Part shown: positions 47,707-56,599 of the stretch, one piece after another
How positions within the stretch are numbered: position 1 is the first letter of the stretch
Layout of the letters: each line of letters opens with the position of its first letter
NCBI RefSeq assembly: GCF_963678635.1
Contig: NC_087063.1
Coordinates: 51,841,220 to 51,905,219 of the forward strand
From: Symsagittifera roscoffensis
Taxonomy: Eukaryota; Xenacoelomorpha; Acoela; Convolutidae
DNA: 64,000 nucleotides
Reading direction: 5' to 3'
Notes under the pieces: generated by a model
What the model was told of the DNA's origin: nothing
What the model saw: the letters and a program-made list of their open reading frames with translations, nothing else
Databases searched by the model: none
Made by a program: the position numbers and the translations under genes

Positions 47707-48387
47707 ATGGTACAACAATTCGAGTTTTTTCAAGTTTCTCTGTTAATATCAGTAAGAATTATGTTTTTATCAGAAGAGTTTTCAATATCTGAAATGAACA
47801 TTTATCAGATTTTAAGGTTGAACTACAACAAAAAACAAAAAGAGTGGTGGACAGATGACGTTGATGGAGATTGTATTAGTTTTAACTTGTATAGAAACAC
47901 AGAAAGTTCAATAATTCTGTTAAAAAGATGGAGAGGAGATTTCAGAAAAGAAGAGTACTGCCAGATTCATCAACAATGTTTTTATTTAGAAGAGCTAACT
48001 CAAATTGAGTGGTCGATCAATGAAAAACAAAAGAATGGAAGAATCTATGAAACAATTATTGAAGATAAGGAACATTATTTCGATTACTGTTTTGAATTTG
48101 ATATAAATACAAAATCTAGATCTGTCCGAATATCTTTTAATCGATTATCCCAGTTTAAAAAACTTCCGGTTGTTTATATTACAATATACCAAAAAGAAAA
48201 CAATAAAAATTTATATTTCGGTAATTTCTCTTTCTACTGGTTAGAAATAGAACAAATCGAAAAAGCTTTGATTGAAATTTCAAAATTTGAATTGAGCATC
48301 AAAAAACAAAAAAAGTGGTGGACAAAAAGCAAAAAGAGTGGTGGACAGATGCTGTTGATGGAGATTGTATTAGTTCTATTTGTATAG
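47707..48387 (+). CDS. Gene 3, copy A: protein of two PC4-like modules
   Basis: 226 residues from ATG in the context AAAAATGG. Module 1 (about residues 50-115) has 'CISFNLYRNTESSIILLKRW' and ends 'FYLEELTQIEWSI'. Module 2 (about 120-205) has 'YFDYCFEFDINTKSRSVRIS', 'PVVYITIYQKENN' and 'FSFYWLEIEQIEKALIEI'. Each resembles the strand-turn-strand-helix order of PC4/Sub1. An upstream frame with 'FYVDYKISKNGTTIRVF' overlaps the start in another phase and may be a third module. The last 23 residues come from reading into a partial tandem copy. The copy at 60.8 kb is also intact and ends normally. A nuclear nucleic-acid-binding role is inferred only. Confidence 0.6.
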   Translation: MVQQFEFFQVSLLISVRIMFLSEEFSISEMNIYQILRLNYNKKQKEWWTDDVDGDCISFNLYRNTESSIILLKRWRGDFRKEEYCQIHQQCFYLEELTQIEWSINEKQKNGRIYETIIEDKEHYFDYCFEFDINTKSRSVRISFNRLSQFKKLPVVYITIYQKENNKNLYFGNFSFYWLEIEQIEKALIEISKFELSIKKQKKWWTKSKKSGGQMLLMEIVLVLFV

Positions 48388-49007
48388 AAACACAGAAAGT
48401 TCAATGATTCTGTTGAAAAGATGGAGAGGAGATTTCAGAAAAGAAGAGTACTGCTAGATTTATCAACAATGTTTTTATTTAGAAGAACTAACTCAAATTG
48501 AGTGGTCGATTAATAAAAAACAAAAGAATGGAAGAGTCTATGAAACAAATATTGAAGATAAGAAACATCATTTCGATTACTGTTCTGAATTTGATACAAA
48601 TACAAAATTTAGATTTGTCCGAATATCTTTTAATCGATTATCCAAATTTGCAAAAAATTCCGGTTGTTTATATTACAATATGCCAGTAAGAAAACAATAA
48701 AAATTTATTTTTCGGTAATTTATCTTTTTACTGGTTAGAAAAAGAACAAACCGAAAAATTTTCGATTGAAATTTCAAAATTTGAATTGAGCACCGAAAAA
48801 CAAAAAGAGTGGTAGACAAAAAGCAGAAAGAGTGGTGGACAGATGACGTTGATGGAAATTGTATAAGTTTTAACTTGTAAAGAAACACAGAAAGTTCAAT
48901 AATTCTGTTAAGAATTGGAGAGAAGATTTCAGAAAAGAAAAGTACTGCCAGGTTTATCAACAATGTTTTTTTTTAGAAGAACTTAATCAAATTGAGTGGT
49001 CGATCAA
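48320..49007 (+). pseudogene. Two broken tandem copies of the gene 3 core (period about 495 bp)
   Basis: The 'aaagagtggtggacagatg' block of gene 3 recurs at about 48333 and 48829 after 47839. The first extra copy (to about 48800) is frame-shifted within 'ISFNLYRN' and again later. The second is cut off after about 180 bases by the start of copy B of the central duplication. They look like slippage or unequal-exchange products of gene 3. Confidence 0.6.
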
Positions 49008-49699
49008 TAAAAATTCCACTTAAATCTCTCATTGACGTAATAGATGATGACTTTTACTTTTTTCACAATTTTTTGGACGTTTATGTTGTCCACAATAGAG
49101 TTCTCCGACGAATTAAAGGTCTGTTTAGGGAAACTTAAGAATCAAAGAGTTTACTTTTGATCCACATATTGCGTATCAAAGTTTTAAACTTACGGCTAAA
49201 TTTTACGTCACAAGGGAAGAAATTTTGTTTATTCTCGAGAACTTGAAATTAAAAAAAAAATCGTACGATAATAATCAAAAACTCTTTTTATCCTCTACCC
49301 AATACCAAAATTTTTGAAAACTCCCCAGCAAAGTTCTCTATTCCTTCATTTCTTTAAGGATTTTCAAAGTTCAAATTCTTGCTTGATTCGGTTTGCAAAC
49401 AAATTTCCAGAGATTTGCTTTGAAAAATTCAACAAACTTGAGTTATGCTCTCATATCTACATCAAAATCAAAGAACTTGATTATCTACTGAAAAATCAAC
49501 AATTTCTAATTGATTACATACAAAAAATTCAATTAACTTCATGAAAAAATTTGTGGAAATGCTACTTGTTCGCTATTCTTTTGTGACTTATATCAGCAAA
49601 ATTTCATATTTTTACTGCAAGCTACTTTTGGTCATTTATTTTTGCAATTGCTTTTGTGTATAATTTTTATTTTTTTGGAAAATTTAAGTAATTAAAAAT

Positions 49700-49900
49700 T
49701 TCTTTGATTGGATACGACAACTAGAACAAAAATGAACATTTTTGTAATTGGAAATGACAATGCCCAAAATGGAGCTTTGTTTCCGATTGGACACGGCTTT
49801 TATCCAAGAATGCCATAAAAGGAAGCTAAAAACTGATTGGACACGACTACAATCCAAATAAGGAAAATCAATTTTGATTGGTTAAGCCCACACATTCGAG
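49700..49900 (+). promoter_or_regulatory. CCAAT-box cluster upstream of gene 1, copy B
   Basis: Homologue of 41262-41470 with GATTGG near 49708, 49786, 49833 and 49876. One box is weakened to AATTGG. It is followed by the conserved 'ggtacccctaactcctaa' block. It still looks like a promoter although the gene behind it is rearranged. Confidence 0.45.
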
Positions 49901-50010
49901 TTGAAGGTACCCCTAACTCCTAATTAAAAAGCATTAATTTTCAATTTTTTTACCGTCAACTACCTCCTCTCTCAGCTCTAAATACTTTAATTTCAACTTA
50001 TCTTCCGTCA

Positions 50011-50228
50011 CCTATCGCTCTCTCAGCTCTTTCTTGTTTTTACTCTTTAACTCAGTTTATTGCTCAAAATGATCTTCTCAGTGCAAAACAGCAACCTCGT
50101 GTACTCTGTACTAGATCAGGCGAAAAATCTACAGAGTACATGAGGTTGCTGTTTTGCACTGAGAAGATCATTTTGAGCAATAAACTGAGTTAAAGAGTAA
50201 AACAAGAAAGAGCTGAGAGAGCGATAGG
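50011..50228. repeat. Near-perfect 100-bp palindrome at the 5' end of gene 1, copy B
   Basis: 50011-50110 (leader, acceptor-like site and first codons of gene 1) is repeated in inverted orientation at 50130-50228, around a spacer of about 19 bases. The spacer itself matches gene 1 codons of copy A in inverted orientation. The normal coding sequence resumes at 50229. A foldback inversion-duplication explains it. Transcribed, it would form a long hairpin. Confidence 0.75.
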
Positions 50229-50608
50229 CTCAAGTGCGAGAAACAGTCTCTGGAGTTTTTCTGGCACGATTTGACATCCCAATCCAAGTCTGACACATGA
50301 TTGAATTGATGCGAAGGGATTTCAACGAACAATATATGATGCAAGTTCCTATCACAGAGAACCAACTTGAAGAAAGGCAAATGATGGAGAAAGTTTCTGA
50401 TCATGTGGAAATGAACTACCCCGAGACTTCTGACTCAAGATTTGTAGCTCAAGCAGTCGACGACTTCCTCTTTTCGTGGGAGGAAGCAGGATCAGCCGAA
50501 AACCCCACAATAGATGAAGATGAGGGTTTCTCAGAAACAATTACATTTCAAAACACTCCTCCACAACAACCACCAATATTAGAACCCCGACCAGCTCTAA
50601 TTGCTTGA
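50229..50608 (+). pseudogene. Gene 1, copy B: 5' end rearranged
   Basis: The frame is open from the palindrome edge. The first internal ATG is at 50297, giving 103 residues with 'MQVPITENQLEERQMMEKVS' and the same 'TPPQQPPILEPRPALIA' ending as copy A. The original start (ATG in copy A) reads GTG before the palindrome. The helix with 'IDIPIQVWHMM' is changed ('FDIPIQV' then a stop where copy A has Trp). It may be dead or may make a shortened protein. Confidence 0.5.
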
Positions 50609-50689
50609 AAAACAATTAGAACTTAATTTAGCCCTCCGAACTGGCACATATGTTAAGAAACTGGAATAATGACACTCCCACATATGTGT

Positions 50690-50995
50690 CACATTTCTCA
50701 CATATGTTAAGAAACAATGACACTCCTCCACAACAACCACCAGTATTGGAACCTCGACCAGCTCTGCGTTCTATAGAGACTCCAGAACTCTTCTGCTGCT
50801 CGACAGCTTTTTGATTAAAAGTTTTTGTTAATAAATGTTGTTTGGTATTGACTTCGTTTTCTGTTATTAATTAATTAATTCAATTTCACTTTAATTATGA
50901 GAATAGATGAGAGGTTCAAGGTAAATCCTTGAAAAACAATTAGAACTCAATTTAGTGCTCCGAACTCACACATATGTTAAGAAACTGGAATAGTT
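50690..50995 (+). pseudogene. Partial duplicate of the gene 1 tail with a different C-terminus
   Basis: 'TPPQQPPVLEPRPAL' is repeated at 50717-50761, but here it continues 'RSIETPELFCCSTAF' to a TGA, followed by AATAAA-like sequence at 50831. The flanking 'aaacaattagaact' block occurs at 50607 and 50931, so about 325 bases were duplicated from a diverged paralogue that is not otherwise present in the window. Confidence 0.45.
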
Positions 50996-51059
50996 TTTGC
51001 ACACATTTTCTGAAAAACAATAAAAAATTGTACACAAGTGAAAAATACCTGATAGTTTT

Positions 51060-51540
51060 TGCATCTTGACAAAAAAAAACTCAAACATTTTTCGCATTTT
51101 GTCAAAAACACTGAAACACTTTCCACATATTGTCAAAAATATTGAAAACTTTTCCGCATTTGTAGGAAACAAGTGAAACACTTTTCGCATTATGTCAAAA
51201 AAAGTGAAACACTTTTCGCATTTGTAGGAAAAAAGTGAAACACTTTTCGCATCTTGTCAAAAAATTGCAACACTTTTTGCATCTTGTAAAAAAAATTGAA
51301 ACCCTTTTCGCATCTTGTCAAAACAATTAAAACCCTTTTTGCCTTTTTGTCAAAAAATTAAAACCTTTTTCGCATTTTGTCAAAAAAATTGAAACTATTT
51401 TCGCAAATTCGCATATGCTTGAAAAAATTGGAACACTCTTCTCATCTTGCTGTAAAAATTGAAACATGTTTCGTATTCTATTGAAAAATCGGAAACAAAA
51501 TTTGCAATTTGTCGGAAAAAAATTGAAAAACTTAGCATGT
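51060..51540 (+). repeat. Minisatellite, about 30-bp unit, copy B
   Basis: Homologue of 42240-42830 with fewer and differently ordered units of the type 'gtgaaacacttttcgcattt'. Minus-strand frames here (51190-50966, 51608-51327) are produced by the repeat and are not genes. Confidence 0.65.
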
Positions 51541-51544
51541 TGCC

Positions 51545-52600
51545 GAAATGAATCATTACAATTTTTCTTGCACAGTTGAATACTAATATTTATGAAATTT
51601 TTATTCAAAAAATAATCCTTCAGAAAACTAATTTTTGGTATTAATATGGGGAATTATGATGAAAGTCATCAATGAAGAAGTTTTCTAAGCAATAAGTCAA
51701 CGTGCTTTTTACATAAAAATTTTTTTTTTAATCTAATAAAAGTAGAACTTTACATAGTTTTTGAAAAAACCAAAAAACGTGCATTTCGCAAAAAAATCTT
51801 AATTTTTTTGCATTTTGCAAATACTCATGAGAGAGTTTTTGGTACACGTAAAAAAATTATTTACATTTATACGTTAACAACTGGTCAAGCTAAAAAAAAA
51901 TTAGTTTTGACAAGATTCTTTTAGCAAACATTCAATTATCATTAATAATTATTTGAAAAATAACAATTTATTTGAACAAGTTATTTGAAAAAGCCATTCA
52001 GAGGGTCCCTCTACACAGCTAAAAAGGCGTTTTTTGAAATATTTAGGTAATAAAAAAGTAATTTCACTTGGGAAAATGACGTCATTACACTTTAACTTTT
52101 ATAGAACCGTAAAAGTTGTCGAATATTTCCACCAAAGAAATTGACGTCATTATTCCTTAAATTCTAGAATCTTCTAATTTTTATAATCTACAGATTAAAT
52201 CCTCGAATTTTATAAGAAGTCATTACACATTAAGATTTTTCTCAATCTTCTAAATTCTAGAAATAATCACTAAAATTTAACCAATCAGAATTCCAGATCT
52301 CTCTCTAAGGTGATGAGAATGATGAAAAAAAATTGTGGATTTTGGTTATTTGACTAGTTTCTTAAATCCAAATAAAGATACGCAACCAAGGTTGTAAATA
52401 ATAGTAATAGTTTCCAATGCAATTCTTCCCTTTTGAAAAACCTTAGTCAATAAAAAATTCTTATTCTACAAATCCTTCATAAACAATTAAAGTCAACCTA
52501 GTGTTGCAAATTTTTGAATGAGTTCAGATAGTTTTTTGCGAAAATTATCAAAGTCTACAGCTGAAAAAACAAATTTCATTTCATTTGAAAATCTTCTACA
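51545..52600. other. Intergenic upstream of gene 2 copy B, no gene seen
   Basis: Homologous to 42835-43855. It contains the two CRE-like 'tgacgtcatta' sites and a diverged copy of the gene 2 leader. No conserved open frame is visible. Confidence 0.35.
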
Positions 52601-53194
52601 GTTCAATTCATTCTATCAACACGATTAGAATTTTTAAAAGAAACGGAAATCTATCTCAAACATTGAAACAAATCATAATAGGCGAGTTACTGCATCCAGT
52701 TTGAAATTGGGACCGAAACTGTCAAGATTCTCAAATTTAATAAAATCGCCCAGGCTAGTGAGCAAATTATCATGGATCTTTCAGAATGGAGATAACTCGA
52801 GAGTAAAAGAATTAGAGAATTTAGAAAAGAATTGGCAAAGTCTAAGTCAACTTCGAGAAAAAAATACGGGTTTTCATCTGATTCAAATGAAAAAACTTTT
52901 GATGAAGTTGTGGATCTGGGATACGGAAATAATTTTCATTTGCGTACAAGTGAACATTTACTACAAATGACTATTTTTGAAAAATTGGATGAATTTGACA
53001 TCTACTACAGAGATCCGAAGAAGTGTTTCAGTCCCTTAAGAATTTCCCTACATGATTGGCGGAAAATTGAAACAATTCCTGATACAAGTTACAAGAAAGA
53101 AAAATTGAAGGTTCAAGAGGATAATTTAGCTCTGTTTAGAAGAAAACATGGTGTGGCACATGAAGAAGAAAGTGACAAAGAACTCAAAAAATAA
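52600..53194 (+). pseudogene. Gene 2, copy B: two PC4-like modules with an early stop
   Basis: Module 1 is readable up to 'DLSEWR', where GAA has become TAA (about 52793). From 52832 the frame is open for 120 codons through the Lys-rich linker and module 2 ('YYRDPKKCFSPLRISLHDWR') to the stop at 53192. The position that is TAA in copy A1 is CAA here, so A1 and B carry different lesions. The N-terminus is also disturbed by small indels. Confidence 0.5.
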
Positions 53195-53489
53195 CTCAAT
53201 TTTTGTCTTTCTACACATTTTTTCAAGTTTCCACTTAATTGTAAATTAGTTTTTCTTTGCATCTGAATAAAGTGTTCCAGATCCAAAGCTTAGTTTTTAA
53301 AGATTTATCAATGTAAACTTTTAGGAGCACCTTTGAAGACAATTGATTATTTTATCACAAAGCTTACATAATCACTATGCACTATGCACAGAACCATGAC
53401 AATCAATAAAGCAATCACTAAATTTGAACAAATCAGATTCATCTTGTGAGTTTTGAATTTTTCGAATTCTATCCAGAAACGCTGAACTA

Positions 53490-54169
53490 AGAGTTTGTGT
53501 GGAAGCCAGTTTCTGGTTGGAACACAAATTCTGACTCCTGAATTTTTTTCCGAATTAGTCGTTTCTTTGCAAAACTAGGCATCTTGTCGACTCCTTTCCA
53601 TCGAAAGTTATGTTGAGCTGCTCGAATAAGCTGATTGAACATTTCTCCGTTTGACGTAACAATACTTTAATAGAATCTGTGTTTGAACGAAGTGAAAAGA
53701 CAGTCAACTTCTTGATATATGTATACATATTTATCTAATCTCTGAAAAATTTGGCTAAGAGATATTCCTATTAAAACCAAATGGAAGTTACAATTCTCCA
53801 AAGAACATGAAGGGTTGTGAGTAGATACAAATAATAATCATGTGTTACTATGCATTTTTTGTAAAAATCACTGGAAACGGAAATAAACAGCGATTTTTTT
53901 ACAATAACCTGAATTAAAGCTGGGAAGAGCTTGACACATAGCAGCAGCCATTGGGTAGAATGATTTTTGCTGAGAGTTGTGGATTATTATAGGAGAAGTA
54001 TCACCAACGCGATTTCGGTATGTGGAAATTTCATACAAAACATTCCATATTTGGTATTACTTCCATATATGGAAATCATGATGAGTCATACTTTTTACTT
54101 CCAGTTTCATATAATCTCAAAATCATTTTTCGCATTTCTCTTCATCTGATCAGTCTGTTCTTCAAACAT
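53490..54169 (-). pseudogene. Minus-strand gene of unknown function, copy B
   Basis: Starts with ATG at 54169-54167 ('MFEEQTDQMKRNAKNDFEII'), then TGA where copy A has Trp. Segment 2 has 'YRNRVGDTSPIIIHNSQQ' and 'PMAAAMCQALPSF'. Segment 3 has 'VYIYQEVDCLFTSFKHRFY', a stop, then 'SIVTSNGEMFNQLIRAAQHN' and 'MPSFAKKRLIRKKIQESEF'. The lesions differ from those of copy A. A possible divergent arrangement with gene 4 leaves only 32 bases between start codons, so one of the two starts may be wrong. Confidence 0.4.
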
Positions 54170-54201
54170 GTACTCAAGAAAAGACACTAGTCCCAATTAT
54201 A

Positions 54202-54663
54202 ATGGATTCCCAAAAAATCATACAAGAATTGGGAGATTTGTTTGGTTCCAAAAATACTACAATCGGAAACTTTAGTTTGAGCCCTGCTTTTGACTAACAA
54301 AAACTAATGATTTTGGACAATTTGAAAAGTCCCAACAGTCTATCTTAGTGCAAAAGTAGGTGAAGCATTATCGGCTTTCCGGAAAACTGTTATTCACGAT
54401 GCTGAAAACCTTGGATTCGTACCTATATATGAAGCCAAATCTGGCAAAGAACCAACTACTATGGATCAGGAGCTGGAGATCTGTAATAGAGTATCTGAAA
54501 TAGCAACATACAACATGAGGAGAGTGTGTGTCACAATCAAGATACACAGTGCGAAAAAGCCATCCTACATTCAGATTCGACTCTTCACTGCAAAAAAGAA
54601 AAAGCAATAAAACAAGTTGCCTATGTCAACTATACTCTGAACGAATTCAAAGAACTGTCGTAA
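54202..54663 (+). CDS. Gene 4, copy B: PC4-like protein with intron and -1 frameshift signal
   Basis: A first exon from ATG 54202 ('MDSQKIIQELGDLFGSK') can use a GTTTGA donor near 54274. The intron would be about 64 bp with a TTGACTAAC branch-like site and end at AACAG, joining in frame to 'YLSAKVGEALSAF'. The rest is identical to copy A: zero-frame stop at 54608-54610, heptamer A AAA AAG at 54592-54598, and a 21-codon -1 extension to 54661-54663. From about 54339 to 54719 copies A and B differ by about one base, against far more in the flanks. Confidence 0.5.
54592..54598 (+). promoter_or_regulatory. Candidate -1 frameshift heptamer A AAA AAG, gene 4 copy B
   Basis: Same heptamer and phase as at 47154-47160. 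If used, most product would end at 54610, and a fraction would add the last strand and helix of the PC4-like domain. Confidence 0.4.
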
Positions 54664-55224
54664 ATTTTGGGAGACTTTTTGTTTGTTGATAATTGTAAGC
54701 CTCAGTAATGCTTTGTGATGTTTTGTATGTTTGTTAACTGAAATATTGTTGATTCAAAACTAACTTTTGTCACTGATGTGTACATTTAGAGCTGGGACAT
54801 CTGAGCAAAAGTCAGACAAAACATAAAAATTTAATCAAAATTGACATGAAACACTATCCAATTATCAATAGATTTTCCAGTATTTGTTTACAAAAATTTA
54901 TGAAAATTTATTTAATTACTGCTTTTATCAAAAGTTAATTAAAAATTTGTCTTATTTGAACAAAATTACAAACAAAATGAATAGTTAATTGTAACTTTAT
55001 CATTATTTTCGAATTTCTGATATTCATTGGTTGTTTTCAATTGCCTGAATTTGAGGTTTTGAATGGCTACATGAATTTATTTAAAACTAATCAGTCTCTA
55101 AACAAGGGGAAAACATTTTATGTTGATTACAAAATAAGTAAAATTGGTACAACAATTCGAGTTTTTTCGAGTTTCTTTGTTATTTTCAGTAAGAAATGTG
55201 TTTCTATCAAAAGCGTTTTCAATG

Positions 55225-55750
55225 TCTGAAAAGAACATTTATCAGATTTTAAGGTTGAATTACTACAAAAAACAAAAAGAGTAGTGGACAGATGGCGTTG
55301 ATGGAAATTGTATTAGTTTTAAATTGTATAGAAACACAGAAAGTTCAATAATTCTGTTAAAAAGATGGAGAGGAGGTTTCAGAAAAGAAAAGTACTACCG
55401 GATTTATCAACAATGTTTTTATTTAAAAGAGCTAACTCAAATTGAGTGGTCGATCAAAAAAAAACAAAAGAATGGAAGAGTCTATGAAACAAATATTGAA
55501 GATAAGGAACATCATTTCGATTACTGTTTTGAATTTCATACAAATACAAAAACTAGATTTGTCCGAATATCTTTTAATCGATTATCCAAATTTAAAAAAC
55601 TTCCAGTTGTTTATATTACAATATGCCAGAAAGGAAACAATAAAAAAAGTGTATTTCGGTAATTTCTCTTCTTACTGGTTAGAAATAGAATGAATCGAAA
55701 AAATTTTGATCGAAATTTCAAAATTTGAATTGAATATCGAAAAAACAATA
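55225..55750 (+). pseudogene. Gene 3, copy B: PC4-like modules with stop and frameshift
   Basis: Homologous to 47707-48310 and 60793-61402. TGG has become TAG in 'KKQKEWWTD' (about 55281), so the start is cut off from the body. The body is open from 55324 through both modules ('YFDYC' region reads 'HFDYCFEFHTNTKTRFVRIS') to a one-base gain near 55650 that shifts the frame before 'YFGNFS'. It is dead, unlike the copies A and C. Confidence 0.6.
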
Positions 55751-55899
55751 TAAACCAGACTAGAAATCTCAATTATCTGAATTTGGTATCAATTGTATAT
55801 GTTAGTTATTTTAGAACAAATCAATTAAATTGATTGATTGGGAAGTTTCATAAACATAGTTTGGTTCTGATCTACAAAAAATTTTAAAATCTGTGAATA

Positions 55900-56080
55900 C
55901 TTCATTCTGATTGGCTATTACCACCAATTCTACCTGTGAAGAAACCTTGATATCTAGAAACGATAACAAAATTGTTGAAAAATCCATGAGAAGTAGAACT
56001 CAGTTTTCATTGGTTGACATAAAATTTATTGAAAATTCCATGACCATTGAAGCTCGATTCTGATTGGTTGATAGCAAAAC
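55900..56080 (+). promoter_or_regulatory. CCAAT-box (GATTGG) array, right arm
   Basis: CTGATTGGCT near 55910, a CATTGGTTGAC variant near 56010 and CTGATTGGTTGA near 56065, in the same orientation relative to the zinc finger as in the left arm. Confidence 0.4.
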
Positions 56081-56149
56081 TTTTTAAAACTCCATGGTTA
56101 GATTGGAAAAGTTTTATTTCAGCTGGCTAAATAGCAAATCAATTCTATC

Positions 56150-56510
56150 ATATCAAGACGAAGCATTGTCAACATAAAATTAAATTATGTGCTCAGCAAT
56201 CTCCAATTACACTCCGAGATAAGGTAAATTTATTATATTTTTAATAAAAACATAGGAAAAATTCCTTCGAAAAATAATTTTTACTGAATCTCAAAAGTCT
56301 ATACAGTGAATTTGAAAAACTTTTAGTAAAAAATTTACAGTTTTTTTTATCAATATTCTTGTTCTGTCATATTCAAAGGTTTCGGTTGATGATAAAACCA
56401 GCAATAACCGAGTTCAAATTGTCTCGATACTTTCAATGGAAATCGATCCGAAAATCTTTAATCCACAGTAAAAACTCCATTGGTTGCCGGCTTGCGGGGA
56501 TTTTGTTGCG
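56150..56510 (+). pseudogene. Zinc-finger gene, right-arm remnant
   Basis: Only the end of exon 1 survives (from 'tcatatcaagacgaagcatt', the end of finger 2, to the donor 'aag/gtaaat' at about 56223). Exon 2 begins near 56379 after AAAG with 'VSVDDKTSNNRVQIVSILSM' and shifts frame near 'DPK'. Everything upstream of the second finger histidine is deleted. It cannot make a finger protein. Confidence 0.55.
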
Positions 56511-56599
56511 AGAAGTTTGTAGTAAAAGTGAATCACGTACGCTAATGAGTGCTTATGTATTTGTTGTAAAAGTAATCATAGAGTAGTGCGTAGCAGATA

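Larger units (their letters stand above)
40700..55760 (+). repeat. Central direct duplication (about 8.3 kb and 6.7 kb copies)
   Basis: 40700-49007 (copy A) and 49008-55760 (copy B) have the same order of landmarks: 'ttttttggacgtttatgttg', CCAAT promoter, gene 1, minisatellite, gene 2, minus-strand gene, gene 4, gene 3. Copy A is longer because gene 2 is duplicated in tandem (period 1193) and gene 3 is followed by two partial copies. Each copy has its own gene-killing changes. Confidence 0.7.

Noticed and set aside
46930-54607. Minus-strand 79-codon frames at 47169-46930 and 54607-54368, identical in both copies
   Set aside because: The plus-strand frame over the same bases has protein-like composition and fits the PC4-like pattern. 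The minus frame is rich in Phe/Cys and ends without context.
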